From Roseovarius sp. (GTDB lineage Bacteria; Pseudomonadota; Alphaproteobacteria; Rhodobacterales; Rhodobacteraceae): a stretch of DNA of 64,000 nt. The notes below the pieces were generated by a model. That model saw nothing but the letters and a program-made list of their open reading frames with translations, had not been told where the DNA came from and ran no database searches. Position numbers and translations under genes: made by a program. The number at the start of each line of letters is the position of its first letter. Within the stretch, counting starts at the first letter, position 1. This document shows, piece after piece, positions 55,545 to 64,000 of this stretch. Where the stretch lies: NCBI GenBank assembly GCA_021775255.1, contig JAJFIA010000004.1:186001-250000 (forward strand), read 5' to 3'.

Positions 55545-57365
55545 TTAATATCCACTTTCTGAAGTCAGGACAAAATGCCCTTCGCTGACTTGCTTATAAA
55601 CCGATGGCCCCGGCTCATATCCAATCGGATGTATCGGCGACGGGATCGGTTTGAAATTCATGTCCTTCTCGGATTTGCGCTTGCGCGGATCGGCAATCGG
55701 CACCGCCTTCATCAGCGCCTTTGTATAAGCGTGCTGCGGGTTTTCAAACACGGCCCTACGCGGCCCATATTCAACAATACGGCCCAGATACATCACGCCG
55801 ACATCATGGCTGACGCGCTCGACCACGGCCATGTCATGGCTGATAAACAGATAAGACAAGCCCAGATCGGCCTGCAATTCCAGCATCAGGTTGAGCACCT
55901 GCGCCTGCACTGAAACATCCAGGGCCGAGACCGCCTCATCGGCCACGATCAGCTTGGGGTTAAGCGCCAGCGCCCGGGCAATCGCCACCCTCTGGCGCTG
56001 CCCGCCCGAAAGCTCATGCGGATAACGGCGCAGGAAGCTGCGCGGCAATTCCACCCTGTCAAACAGCATCCCCACCCGATCCTCGATCTCGGATTTGTCG
56101 GCGGTACGGTAATTGCGCATCGGCTCGGCCACCTGATCGGCAAGCCGCATCTGCGGGTTGAGCGAGGCAAAGGGATCCTGAAACACCATCTGCATGTTGA
56201 CCCGCGCCTGCCGCAACTCGCGAGGTTCAAGCGCCATGATATCAACACCGTCCAGCACCACATGGCCCGCATGTGGCGCAACCAGCCGCAGGATCGAGCG
56301 CGCCACGGTGGATTTGCCGCAGCCCGATTCACCCACCAATGATAATGTGCGCCCCCTGTTGATGCTGAATGAGACATCCTCGACCGCGTGCACATTGGCC
56401 ACATTGCGGCGGAAAAACCCGCCCTTGACCGCAAAGCGCGTGGTCAGCCCCTTAACCTCAAGCAGCAGATCATCACTGCCGATAATGGGTTTGACCTTTT
56501 TCGGATCGTCGCCCAAAAGCTTCATCGGTTCGGGGCTGGATTTGCCGCGCATCTCGCCCAGTTTGGGCACTGCGGCCAGAAGTGCCTTGGTATAGTCATG
56601 CTGCGGCGCTTCAAATATCTGCTCAACCGGGCCTTCTTCAACCTTGCGACCCCGAAACATCACCACCACCCGGTCGGCCACCTGCGCCACCACCGACATA
56701 TCATGGGTGATAAACACCACCGCCGTGCCGGTTTCACGCTTCAAGCGGTCCATCAGTGCCAGAATTTCCGCCTGAATGGTCACGTCCAAAGCGGTTGTCG
56801 GCTCATCCGCAATGAGCAGCCGCGGCGAACAGGCCAGTGCCATCGCGATCACCACCCGTTGCCGCATCCCGCCGGATAATTCATGGGGATATTGCTTCAT
56901 CCGCTGCTCGGGCTCGGGGATGCGCACCTCGCGCAACAGCTCGACCGCGCGTTTGCGCGCCGCCGCCTTGCCCAGATTCATATGCAGACGCAACCCCTCG
57001 GTCAGTTGCCGCTCAACCGTGAAAACCGGGTTGAGCGCGGTCATCGGCTCCTGAAAGATCATGCCGATTTCATTGCCGCGGATGGTGCGCATCAGATCGT
57101 TATCGGCATCCACCAGATCAATCTCATCGCCATTCCTGCGGTCAAAAATCAGCCGCCCGCCGGCAATTTCACCGCCACCAAACTCAACCAGCCGCATCAG
57201 TGACAGCGACGACACCGATTTGCCCGATCCCGATTCGCCAACGATGCAGAGGGTTTCACCGGCGTTGACCTCGAATGAAACATCCTCGACCCCGATAACG
57301 GGGCCGTCCTTGGTCTGAAACTCAACCCGTAGATTTTTAATCCGTGCGATGGGTTGATCAAGCAT
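55545..57365 (-). CDS. Dipeptide/oligopeptide ABC transporter, fused double ATP-binding protein
   Basis: This 606-residue protein joins two ATPase domains equal to DppD and DppF. Walker A motifs are GESGSGKSVSS and GESGCGKSTVA, signatures LSGGMRQR and LSGGQRQR, and Walker B LLIADEPTTALD and LIVADEAVSALD (Ala for the usual Pro in the second). Each half ends with the oligopeptide-type C-terminal extension. The ATG at 57365 after AGGG is preferred to the TTG at 57386. It faces the binding protein and permease genes across a divergent region. Confidence 0.93.
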   Translation of the reverse strand: MLDQPIARIKNLRVEFQTKDGPVIGVEDVSFEVNAGETLCIVGESGSGKSVSSLSLMRLVEFGGGEIAGGRLIFDRRNGDEIDLVDADNDLMRTIRGNEIGMIFQEPMTALNPVFTVERQLTEGLRLHMNLGKAAARKRAVELLREVRIPEPEQRMKQYPHELSGGMRQRVVIAMALACSPRLLIADEPTTALDVTIQAEILALMDRLKRETGTAVVFITHDMSVVAQVADRVVVMFRGRKVEEGPVEQIFEAPQHDYTKALLAAVPKLGEMRGKSSPEPMKLLGDDPKKVKPIIGSDDLLLEVKGLTTRFAVKGGFFRRNVANVHAVEDVSFSINRGRTLSLVGESGCGKSTVARSILRLVAPHAGHVVLDGVDIMALEPRELRQARVNMQMVFQDPFASLNPQMRLADQVAEPMRNYRTADKSEIEDRVGMLFDRVELPRSFLRRYPHELSGGQRQRVAIARALALNPKLIVADEAVSALDVSVQAQVLNLMLELQADLGLSYLFISHDMAVVERVSHDVGVMYLGRIVEYGPRRAVFENPQHAYTKALMKAVPIADPRKRKSEKDMNFKPIPSPIHPIGYEPGPSVYKQVSEGHFVLTSESGY

Positions 57366-57649
57366 TTGCCAATGGCCCTGATTCAATGAAGTTCATGGCT
57401 GACGCTACTCAGGCTGAGGCCGCAATGTCAAACCCGATACCAAACATTTCTGTGATACCCCCGCAGGCAAGTCTTGCTATTTTGTCAGATTCAGTCTGAG
57501 ATAGAGGCTTGGAGATGTGTTCATAAGGAACATGGACCGGGAATTATTGTGGTCTGCCTCAATAGCCCCGGCAAATTACCGCCGCTACCGCGACAGACAA
57601 GCGAAGGCTGGCGATCAAAACAATAACTGTCTGAAAAGGGAGACTTATA
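57366..57649. other. Divergent control region of the peptide transporter
   Basis: This 284-bp gap separates the ATPase gene (minus) from the binding-protein gene (plus). It contains a short inverted repeat TCAGA-N5-TCTGA (57485-57499) and, before the plus-strand ATG, the ribosome site AGGGAG. No convincing promoter hexamers or reading frame were found. Confidence 0.4.
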
Positions 57650-59347
57650 ATGAACCTCAAATCAACCCTGACCTGCGCCACCGCTGCGCTGGCTCTGGCC
57701 TCGATGGCACAGGCCGAACGCGGCTCGGATGGGCAGGTCAACATCATCTACTGGCAAGCGCCCTCAATCATGAACCCCTATCTTTCCGGCGGCACCAAAG
57801 AGCTGGAAGCCGCCTCGATGGTGATCGAGCCACTGGCACGTTACAACCAAGACGGTGCCATGGTGCCGTGGCTGGCCGACTCTGTGCCTACGGTTGAAAA
57901 CGGCGGCGTATCGTCTGATCTCAAATCCATCACCTGGAAGCTGAAAGCAGGGCTCAAATGGTCTGATGGCACGCCGGTAACCTCGGAAGATGTGAAGTTT
58001 TCATGGGAATATTGCACCGCAGATGGCGGTGGTTGTGCCCAGATCGAGAAATATCTCGATGTGACAGAGGTGGACACGCCGGATGAGCTGACGGTTGTTG
58101 TGCATTTCTCCAAAGCCCGGCCCTTTCCCTATGGGCCTTTTGTCGGTGCGCAGGCTCCGATCATCCAAAAGGCACAGTTCAAGGATTGCATGGGGGCCAA
58201 AGCCCCTGAATGCACCGAGGCAAATTTCAACCCCATCGGCACCGGGCCTTTCAGGGTCACCGATTTCAGGCCCAATGACGTGATCACCCTGGAAGCCAAC
58301 CCGCATTACCGCGACCCGAACAAACCGGCATTTGCCAAGGTGCTGTTCAAAGGCGGCGGCGATGCCAATGCCGCGGGCCGTTCGGTGCTGGAAACCGGCG
58401 AATTTGATTACGCCTGGAACCTGCAACTTGCCCCCGATGTTCTGGCCAATATGGAAGCCGCCGGCAAGGGCAAGGTAATCAGCGCATTCGGCACTTCCGT
58501 GGAGCGGATCATGGTCAACTTCACCGATGTCAGCGCCTCTTTGGGGGATGAACGTGGCACGATTGCGCATCCTCACCCCTCGCTGACAGACATGGCCGTG
58601 CGCAAGGCGCTGTCGATGGCGATGGACCGGGTGCTTCTGACCGATATCGGCTATGGCCCTGCGGGCAAGCCCACATGCAACGTGCTGCCTGCGCCTGCTA
58701 TCTATGCCTCAACGGCCAATGATGGCTGCCTGACACAGGATATTGCCGGGGCCAACAAGCTTTTGGATGATGCCGGCTGGGCCCGTGGCGGTGACGGTGT
58801 GCGGGCCAAAGACGGTGTGCGTCTGTCGTTCCTGTTTCAGACCTCAACCAATGCGGTGCGCCAGGATTACCAGGCGCTGATCAAGCAGTGGTGGTCGGAA
58901 ATTGGCGTCGAGGTCGAGCTTCGCAACATTGATGCCTCGGTCTTTTTCGGGTCAGACCCGGGAAGCCCCGACACCTTCCAGAAGTTCTTTGCCGATCTGG
59001 AGATGTATACCAACAACTTCGACGGCACCGATCCGGAATCCTATATGTCAAACTGGACATGCGATCAGCGCCCGCGCCCCGAAACCCAATGGCAGGGCAA
59101 CAACATGCCGCGCTATTGCTCGGACGCATATGATGCACTATCGGCCAAAATGGCCACTGTCGGCGGGCTTGAGGAACGGGCGGCGATTGCAAAAGAGCTG
59201 AATGACATGCTGATGCAGAACTATGTCATCCTGCCCTTGACCCACCGTGGCCGGGTTGCGGCGCGCTCGAATAAACTGGGGGGGGTCGTGATGAACCCCT
59301 GGGATAGCGAAATCTGGAACCTCGCTGACTGGTACCGGGCAGAATAA
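57650..59347 (+). CDS. Peptide ABC transporter substrate-binding protein (family 5)
   Basis: This 565-residue binding protein has a signal peptide (MNLKSTLTCATAALALASMAQA) and SBP_bac_5 features: KLKAGLKWSDGTPVTSEDVKFSWEY (here seen as WSDGTPVTSEDVKF), IGTGPFRVTDFRPNDVITLEANPHY, and a C-terminal lobe with paired Cys. It has an AGGGAG site. It is followed by a long perfect palindrome and the two permease genes, the usual arrangement for strong binding-protein expression. Confidence 0.93.
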   Translation: MNLKSTLTCATAALALASMAQAERGSDGQVNIIYWQAPSIMNPYLSGGTKELEAASMVIEPLARYNQDGAMVPWLADSVPTVENGGVSSDLKSITWKLKAGLKWSDGTPVTSEDVKFSWEYCTADGGGCAQIEKYLDVTEVDTPDELTVVVHFSKARPFPYGPFVGAQAPIIQKAQFKDCMGAKAPECTEANFNPIGTGPFRVTDFRPNDVITLEANPHYRDPNKPAFAKVLFKGGGDANAAGRSVLETGEFDYAWNLQLAPDVLANMEAAGKGKVISAFGTSVERIMVNFTDVSASLGDERGTIAHPHPSLTDMAVRKALSMAMDRVLLTDIGYGPAGKPTCNVLPAPAIYASTANDGCLTQDIAGANKLLDDAGWARGGDGVRAKDGVRLSFLFQTSTNAVRQDYQALIKQWWSEIGVEVELRNIDASVFFGSDPGSPDTFQKFFADLEMYTNNFDGTDPESYMSNWTCDQRPRPETQWQGNNMPRYCSDAYDALSAKMATVGGLEERAAIAKELNDMLMQNYVILPLTHRGRVAARSNKLGGVVMNPWDSEIWNLADWYRAE

Positions 59348-59363
59348 ACCCTTCGTGATAGAG

Positions 59364-59389
59364 GTAGGCCGGGCTTAAGCCCGGCCTAC
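59364..59389. repeat. 26-bp perfect palindrome between binding protein and permease genes
   Basis: GTAGGCCGGGCTT is followed directly by its exact complement, then by GTTTTCC. It lies 17 bp after the binding-protein stop and 28 bp before the permease ATG. As RNA it would form a very stable stem that protects the upstream message and lowers permease expression. Confidence 0.8.
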
Positions 59390-59416
59390 GTTTTCCTCAA
59401 GCCCGAAGGGCAACTG

Positions 59417-60424
59417 ATGCTAACATACACGATCCGTCGGCTGGTTCTGGCCATTCCGACGCTTCTTTTCATCTCACTGGTGATCTTCCTTCTGCTTGAG
59501 CTTGCCCCGGGGGATCCGATGGCGCAGGTGCCGCTGACGGTGCCGCCCGAGGTCAAACAGCAGATGCGCGAGGCTCTGGGGCTGGGCCAGCCAACGCATA
59601 TCCGTTTTGCCAAATGGCTGTGGCAGTTCTTTGCGGTCGAGCCGATGGTGTGGATGGATCATACTTTTGGCATGACACTCGCCGAGGGCCAGCAGCGCGT
59701 GATCAGTTGGCAAACCCGCTCGCCGGTGATGGATATCGTGATCCAGCGCATGCCACAAACCCTGTGGGTGGTGGCAATGTCTTATGTGGTCGGCATCCTG
59801 ATTGCCCTGCCCATCGGCATCTATTCCGCTTACCGGCAATATTCGGTGTTTGATCAGGTCGGCACGTTTGTCACCATGGTCGGGTATTCGGTGCCGCCGT
59901 TTTTCTCGGGTGTTCTGGTGATCGTGATTTTCTCGGTGCAACTGGGATGGCTGCCCTCGATCTATGACACCACTCTTGTTGTGGTAAGCTGGGATACATT
60001 TATCCTTCAGCTCAAACAGATGGTCATGCCGGTGATGGTGCTGGCGCTACAGACCACCGCCCAGATCAGCCGCTTCATGCGCGCCTCGATGCTGGATAAT
60101 CTGCGGCAGGATTTCGTGCGCACCGCCCGCGCCAAGGGCCTGTCTGAGCGATCAGTGGTCCTGGTGCATGTGCTGCGCAACTCGATGATCCCGGTGATCA
60201 CGGTGATTGCTCTGGGCGTGCCGCAGGTCTTTGGTGGGGCCATCATTACCGAACAGATTTTCAAGGTGAACGGCCTTGGCCAGCTTCTGATCACCGCGAT
60301 TCAGGCCAATGACCTGCCGATGGTGCAGACCGTCACCTTCATGCTGGCAGTGCTGATCGTGCTTTTCAACATCATCGCCGATGTGCTTTACGGCTTTCTT
60401 GACCCGAGGATCCGCTATGACTGA
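59417..60424 (+). CDS. Dipeptide/oligopeptide ABC transporter permease (DppB type)
   Basis: This 335-residue inner-membrane permease has six hydrophobic segments. It begins MLTYTIRRLVLAIPTLLFIS and carries the transport motif around RFMRASMLDNLRQDFVRTARAKGL, whose EAA-like loop contacts the ATPase. The C-terminus FLDPRIRYD is typical of DppB/OppB. It overlaps the next permease gene by 8 bp. Confidence 0.95.
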   Translation: MLTYTIRRLVLAIPTLLFISLVIFLLLELAPGDPMAQVPLTVPPEVKQQMREALGLGQPTHIRFAKWLWQFFAVEPMVWMDHTFGMTLAEGQQRVISWQTRSPVMDIVIQRMPQTLWVVAMSYVVGILIALPIGIYSAYRQYSVFDQVGTFVTMVGYSVPPFFSGVLVIVIFSVQLGWLPSIYDTTLVVVSWDTFILQLKQMVMPVMVLALQTTAQISRFMRASMLDNLRQDFVRTARAKGLSERSVVLVHVLRNSMIPVITVIALGVPQVFGGAIITEQIFKVNGLGQLLITAIQANDLPMVQTVTFMLAVLIVLFNIIADVLYGFLDPRIRYD

Positions 60425-61358
60425 GCCTGTGAAATCCGCCGCCCCCATCGGCGCCCTTGCAGATGCTGAGCCGGTGGCCCCACCGCGCAGCCAGTGGCGC
60501 GATGTCTGGGACCAGTTCAAACATCACCGCGGGGCGATGATTGGCGGGGTGATCTTTTTCACCATCATCGCCACGGTGTTCCTGGGCCCGCTATTCTGGA
60601 GCCTTGACGCCACCTATATTGATATCCGCGCCCGCAATCAGGGGCCGGGCTGGGGGCATCCTTTTGGCACCGATCAACTGGGCCGCGATAATTTTGCACG
60701 GATGATGGCCGGCGGGCAGGTCTCGATTGCCGTGGGGCTGATCGCCATGCTTCTGGCGCTGATCCTGGGCAGTTTCATCGGCGTCATCGCAGGCTATTTC
60801 AAACGCCTCGACGGGCCATTGATGCGCCTCACCGATCTGTTTTTATCACTGCCACTGTTACCGCTTTTGCTGGTCATGGTGCTATTGTTTCGTGACAGCC
60901 TCAACGCCGTGTTCGGCCCGGAACAGGGCATTTTCATCCTGATGGTCTCGGCCATCGGCATCACAAGCTGGATGCCCACGGCACGGATCGTGCGCGGTGA
61001 TGTGCTGGCCCTGAAAGAGCGCGAATTCATCCTTGCCGCGCGCTCGATCGGTACCACGAATACCGGCATCATCACCCGCCATATCCTGCCCAATGTGATG
61101 TCACCGATCATGGTTTCGGCCACCCTTGGCATCGCCAACGCCATCATCACGGAATCTGCTCTGAGCTTCCTCGGCCTTGGCTTCCCGCCCGACTTTCCCA
61201 CCTGGGGGCGGCTCCTGAATGATGCGGTGGTCTATCTGCAAGATTACCCCGAGCGCGTCTTCTGGCCCGGCCTTGCCATCTCGCTCACGGTTCTCAGCGT
61301 CAACTATCTTGGTGACGGCTTGCGAGACGCGCTTGATCCGCGGATACGGGGGCGGTGA
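60417..61358 (+). CDS. Dipeptide/oligopeptide ABC transporter permease (DppC type)
   Basis: This 313-residue permease has a Pro/Ala-rich cytoplasmic start (MTEPVKSAAPIGALADAEP), six hydrophobic segments, GTDQLGRDNFARMMAGGQVS near residue 85 and the EAA loop LKEREFILAARSIGTT. ATG 60417 gives the expected short tail, and it overlaps the preceding stop. It pairs with the DppB-type protein and is energised by the fused ATPase encoded divergently. Confidence 0.95.
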   Translation: MTEPVKSAAPIGALADAEPVAPPRSQWRDVWDQFKHHRGAMIGGVIFFTIIATVFLGPLFWSLDATYIDIRARNQGPGWGHPFGTDQLGRDNFARMMAGGQVSIAVGLIAMLLALILGSFIGVIAGYFKRLDGPLMRLTDLFLSLPLLPLLLVMVLLFRDSLNAVFGPEQGIFILMVSAIGITSWMPTARIVRGDVLALKEREFILAARSIGTTNTGIITRHILPNVMSPIMVSATLGIANAIITESALSFLGLGFPPDFPTWGRLLNDAVVYLQDYPERVFWPGLAISLTVLSVNYLGDGLRDALDPRIRGR

Positions 61359-61411
61359 GGGGGAGCAAAGGCTGCTTCTGACTACAGTAACCCGCCTGCC
61401 TTACATGACAT

Positions 61412-61433
61412 GCGTGGGTTTCACCCACCCTAC
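61412..61433. repeat. Dispersed palindrome at the permease / DUF3422 convergent junction
   Basis: Second exact copy of the GTGGGTTTCACCCAC element with flanks GC and CCTAC, identical over 22 bp to 38996-39017. Like that copy it lies between the ends of two convergent genes. The rest of this 111-bp gap contains nothing I can name. Confidence 0.7.
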
Positions 61434-61469
61434 TTGTCAAATCGAACATCCGCCTCGCAGCAACCGGGT

Positions 61470-62753
61470 TTAATGCATCCGCTTGCGAACCCGCCGGATC
61501 AGCCCCCATACCACGGCCACGACCGGCAATGTGACAACCGCCGTGATCATGCCCTTGCTCATCCCCAAAGGCCCGGTCAGCGGGTAAAGCAGATAGCCCG
61601 CCAAAGAGACAGCGTAATAGCTGATGGCGACCACCGACAACCCCTCGACCGTGCGTTGCAGGCGCAGTTGCAGATCGGCGCGGCGATCCATGCTTTCCAG
61701 AACTTTCTGGTTCTGGTTCGAGCGGTCCACATCCACCCGGGTGCGCAGAAGATTGCCCGCTCGCTCGGCCCGGACGGTCAGGTTTTCCAGCCGGGCGGCG
61801 GTTGAGCGGCAGGTGCGCATCGCCGGATCAAAACGCCGCATCATGAATTCGTGAAAGCTCTGCCGGCCCAGAAACCGCGCCTCGCGCAAGACCTCGATAC
61901 GTTGCTGCACAATCGCCGAATAGGCCTCGGTCGCGCTGAAGCGGTAGCCGTGGCGCATCGCCATATGCTCAAGCTCGGCCGAGACCTCAAGCAACGCATC
62001 CAACGTCTTGCCGGCATCCGCATCGGCGCGCCTGAGATCGGCCACCAGATCCACCAGCCGCTGTTCCAGCCGGTTCATTTCAGCCCCCAGATCCCGCGCC
62101 ACCGGCAGGCCCAGCATCGCCATGGTTTTGTAGGTTTCGATCTCGAACAGGCGCTGCACGATCCGCCCCACCCGGCGTTTGCCGGTTGTCGGCCTCACAA
62201 ACATCGCGATCCGGCTGTGGCCGGTCGGATCAATCCTGAAATCCGTGGCGATGACGGCGGATTTATCCAGCACCTCGGCAATCGCCATGCTTTCGGCTTC
62301 AAACCAGTCATTGATCCGATGTTTGATGGCGGCTTCATCGCCGTCAGACGCTTCGATCCGCATCAGGACGGATGTGAGCCGGGTGCCCGGCATATCCGTC
62401 AGCCAGTCTTCGGGGAACACGGCAAAATCCGCCGGATCAAAGGCGCGGGTGCTCAGGCCCTCGGTGAAAACCGTGTAGGTGACAAATTCTGTATGCTGCT
62501 CCCATTTCAGCACATGCCGCCCGATCTGACCGGAATAATGCGTGGCCCCCGGCGGCGGATGCGGCGCGCCAAACCGGTCCAGCAATAAAGTAAGATGCGC
62601 CAGATCAAGGCCCCTGTCACGCGCCACCGCCTCCGGGGCCTGCTTGACCGCCATGAAAACCGCCGTGCCAGGCACCGTCAGAACCGGAAACGGGCGGGCG
62701 TGCAGCTCATTGGTCAGCTTATAGCGCAGCGGGTGATCTGTGATCGGGGGCAT
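61470..62753 (-). CDS. DUF3422 family membrane protein
   Basis: This 427-residue protein starts LTNELHARPFPVL, a DUF3422 hallmark, and has a long soluble helical region (RRADADAGKTLDALLEVSAEL; TVRAERAGNLLRTRVDVD) and two membrane helices at the C-terminus (LSVVAISYYAVSLAGYLLY, GMITAVVTLPVVAVVWGLI) with a basic end. Family function is unknown; an inner-membrane protein with a large cytoplasmic domain is predicted. The same-strand pntB gene lies upstream. Confidence 0.9.
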   Translation of the reverse strand: MPPITDHPLRYKLTNELHARPFPVLTVPGTAVFMAVKQAPEAVARDRGLDLAHLTLLLDRFGAPHPPPGATHYSGQIGRHVLKWEQHTEFVTYTVFTEGLSTRAFDPADFAVFPEDWLTDMPGTRLTSVLMRIEASDGDEAAIKHRINDWFEAESMAIAEVLDKSAVIATDFRIDPTGHSRIAMFVRPTTGKRRVGRIVQRLFEIETYKTMAMLGLPVARDLGAEMNRLEQRLVDLVADLRRADADAGKTLDALLEVSAELEHMAMRHGYRFSATEAYSAIVQQRIEVLREARFLGRQSFHEFMMRRFDPAMRTCRSTAARLENLTVRAERAGNLLRTRVDVDRSNQNQKVLESMDRRADLQLRLQRTVEGLSVVAISYYAVSLAGYLLYPLTGPLGMSKGMITAVVTLPVVAVVWGLIRRVRKRMH

Positions 62754-62892
62754 AGATGATCTCTGTGGCAGCCTCGGTTTCGGAGTTCATAACCCAAGGA
62801 CTCCGATTTGGAAAGTTTTGTTTTTTATCAAACTGTTAGAAGAATACTATCGCATACAAGGCCGGATTGAACTACCGTGTTGTAATGATACG

Positions 62893-62915
62893 GCCCGGAG
62901 GACATACCCCCGGGC
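62893..62915 (-). terminator. Stable hairpin downstream of pntB
   Basis: GCCCGGAGG (62893-62901) and CCCCCGGGC (62907-62915) pair over nine positions (one G-T on the transcript) around a five-base loop, 24 bp after the pntB stop. No T tract follows, so it is at best a Rho-dependent or stabilising 3' end. The rest of the 185-bp gap to the DUF3422 gene is AT-rich without a frame. Confidence 0.4.
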
Positions 62916-62938
62916 ATATGACATTTGGGTATCAGGCG

Positions 62939-64000
62939 TCACTCGATCAATCCAAGCAATTTATTCAGGCTGTCCTTGGCATCGCCATAGAACATCCGGG
63001 TATTTTCCTTGTAAAACAGCGGGTTCTCAATCCCGGAATAACCTGTACCCTGGCCGCGTTTGCTGACAAATACCTGCTTGGCTTTCCAGCATTCCAGCAC
63101 CGGCATCCCGGCGATAGGCGAATTGGGATCATCCTGCGCTGCCGGGTTCACGATGTCGTTGGAGCCGATCACGATCGCCACATCCGTTGACGGGAAATCC
63201 TCGTTGATCTCGTCCATCTCCATCACGATGTCATAAGGCACCCGCGCCTCGGCCAGAAGCACGTTCATATGCCCCGGCAGGCGCCCCGCCACCGGATGAA
63301 TGGCAAAACGCACGTTCTTGCCCTTGTCGCGCAGGCGTTTGGTAAGTTCACTAACCGCCTGTTGCGCCTGCGCCACCGCAAGCCCGTAGCCGGGGATGAT
63401 GATCACGCTGTCGGCATCCTCCAATGCCGCGGCCACGCCCTCGGCCTCAATCGCGATCTGCTCGCCTTCAACTGCCATCTGTTCGCCCGCAGGGCCGCCA
63501 AAGCCGCCAAGGATCACGCTGATGAAGGATCGGTTCATTGCCTTGCACATGATGTAGCTCAGAATCGCACCGGATGAGCCCACCAGCGCGCCAACCACGA
63601 TCAAGAGGTCATTGCCAAGGCTGAAGCCGATAGCCGCCGCGGCCCAGCCCGAGTAGCTGTTGAGCATGGAAACAACCACCGGCATATCGGCCCCGCCAAT
63701 CCCCATGATCAGATGGTAGCCGATAAAAAGCGCGGCCAATGTCATCACGAATAGTGGAAAAAACCCGCCTGAATTGAAATACCAGATCAGACAGATCAGC
63801 GACAGCCCTGCCGCAGATGCGTTCAGGATATGCCCGCCCGGCAATTTCCTGGCGGTGGTATCAACCTTGCCTGCCAGCTTGCCGAAGGCGATGATCGACC
63901 CGGTGAATGTCACCGCACCGATAAACACACCAAGGAACAGCTCGACCCGAAGGATGGATTGCTCGACAGGGGTTTTATGCGCCAGAATTGCCGCAAACCC
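62939..64000 (-). CDS. pntB: NAD(P) transhydrogenase subunit beta (PntB), 5' end outside window
   Basis: This is the C-terminal 353 residues of PntB, the inner-membrane and NADP-binding subunit of proton-translocating transhydrogenase. The frame is open to the window edge. Membrane helices ([44 protein letters not shown]) precede the NADP domain with [35 protein letters not shown] and [12 protein letters not shown]. It ends with LNKLLGLIE. Transcription runs toward the DUF3422 gene. Confidence 0.97.
   Translation of the reverse strand, partial: GFAAILAHKTPVEQSILRVELFLGVFIGAVTFTGSIIAFGKLAGKVDTTARKLPGGHILNASAAGLSLICLIWYFNSGGFFPLFVMTLAALFIGYHLIMGIGGADMPVVVSMLNSYSGWAAAAIGFSLGNDLLIVVGALVGSSGAILSYIMCKAMNRSFISVILGGFGGPAGEQMAVEGEQIAIEAEGVAAALEDADSVIIIPGYGLAVAQAQQAVSELTKRLRDKGKNVRFAIHPVAGRLPGHMNVLLAEARVPYDIVMEMDEINEDFPSTDVAIVIGSNDIVNPAAQDDPNSPIAGMPVLECWKAKQVFVSKRGQGTGYSGIENPLFYKENTRMFYGDAKDSLNKLLGLIE

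Noticed and set aside
61439..62938. tRNA or other structural RNA in the 62754-62938 gap
   Set aside because: Only one GC hairpin is present. No cloverleaf arms or CCA-like 3' end could be drawn.

Overview
The window looks like a chromosomal segment of an alphaproteobacterium of the Rhodobacteraceae (Roseobacter/Rhodobacter/Paracoccus type). The grounds are GC-rich, tightly overlapping genes, a complete nuo operon interrupted by many accessory reading frames as known in Rhodobacter and Paracoccus, a leucine (liu) catabolic cluster, a 121-residue NuoA, and DUF5337, DUF3422 and DUF502 genes. No rRNA, tRNA, CRISPR array, insertion sequence or phage gene was seen.

Region 1 (1-19113, minus strand) is a respiratory complex I operon, nuoA to nuoN, with nuoN cut by the window edge. 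Between the 14 subunit genes lie a carboxymuconolactone decarboxylase-like protein, a small lipoprotein, a MAPEG-like membrane protein, a DUF5337 protein, a helix-hairpin-helix (HhH) membrane protein whose C-terminal domain duplicates the NuoE tail, two tandem secreted three-repeat proteins, and small membrane proteins. Several remaining gaps are filled end to end by short frames coupled by ATGA, TAATG or TGATG overlaps (7586-7750, 10266-10316, 14021-14137, 16044-16169). The nuoK-nuoJ gap instead holds four consecutive palindromes.

Region 2 (19247-22313) carries a short MetE-like methyltransferase gene, an AraC-type regulator, and a divergent DUF4142 plus cupredoxin pair behind a perfect 12-bp inverted repeat.

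Region 3 (22303-33684) is leucine/isovalerate catabolism (liuA, acyl-CoA synthetase, liuB, liuD, liuE, liuC, with GST and thermonuclease-like genes). It is interrupted by an opposite-strand ompW gene with an FNR-type site and by an AT-rich Mrr-type nuclease gene coupled to liuA. A strong promoter with a palindromic operator precedes liuA.

Region 4 (33755-49916) is mostly housekeeping: an aminotransferase, gph, glmU-glmS, an FAD oxidoreductase, gcdH, rpsB-tsf, DUF502, 3-hydroxybutyrate dehydrogenase, an oligopeptide-binding protein, an entericidin, arsC and rplM-rpsI. Between the 3-hydroxybutyrate dehydrogenase gene and the binding-protein gene I see a well-formed candidate small RNA with its own promoter, 5' hairpin and terminator (45658-45733, minus).

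Region 5 (49976-64000) has enoyl-CoA hydratase, moaA and waaA; then a peptide-uptake locus in which two M20 peptidases and a fused double ATPase diverge from a binding protein and two permeases; then DUF3422 and the 3' part of pntB.

The least explained and most interesting items are the candidate small RNA, the duplicated three-repeat Cys proteins and hidden small frames inside the nuo operon, and the AT-rich nuclease gene inside the liu operon.
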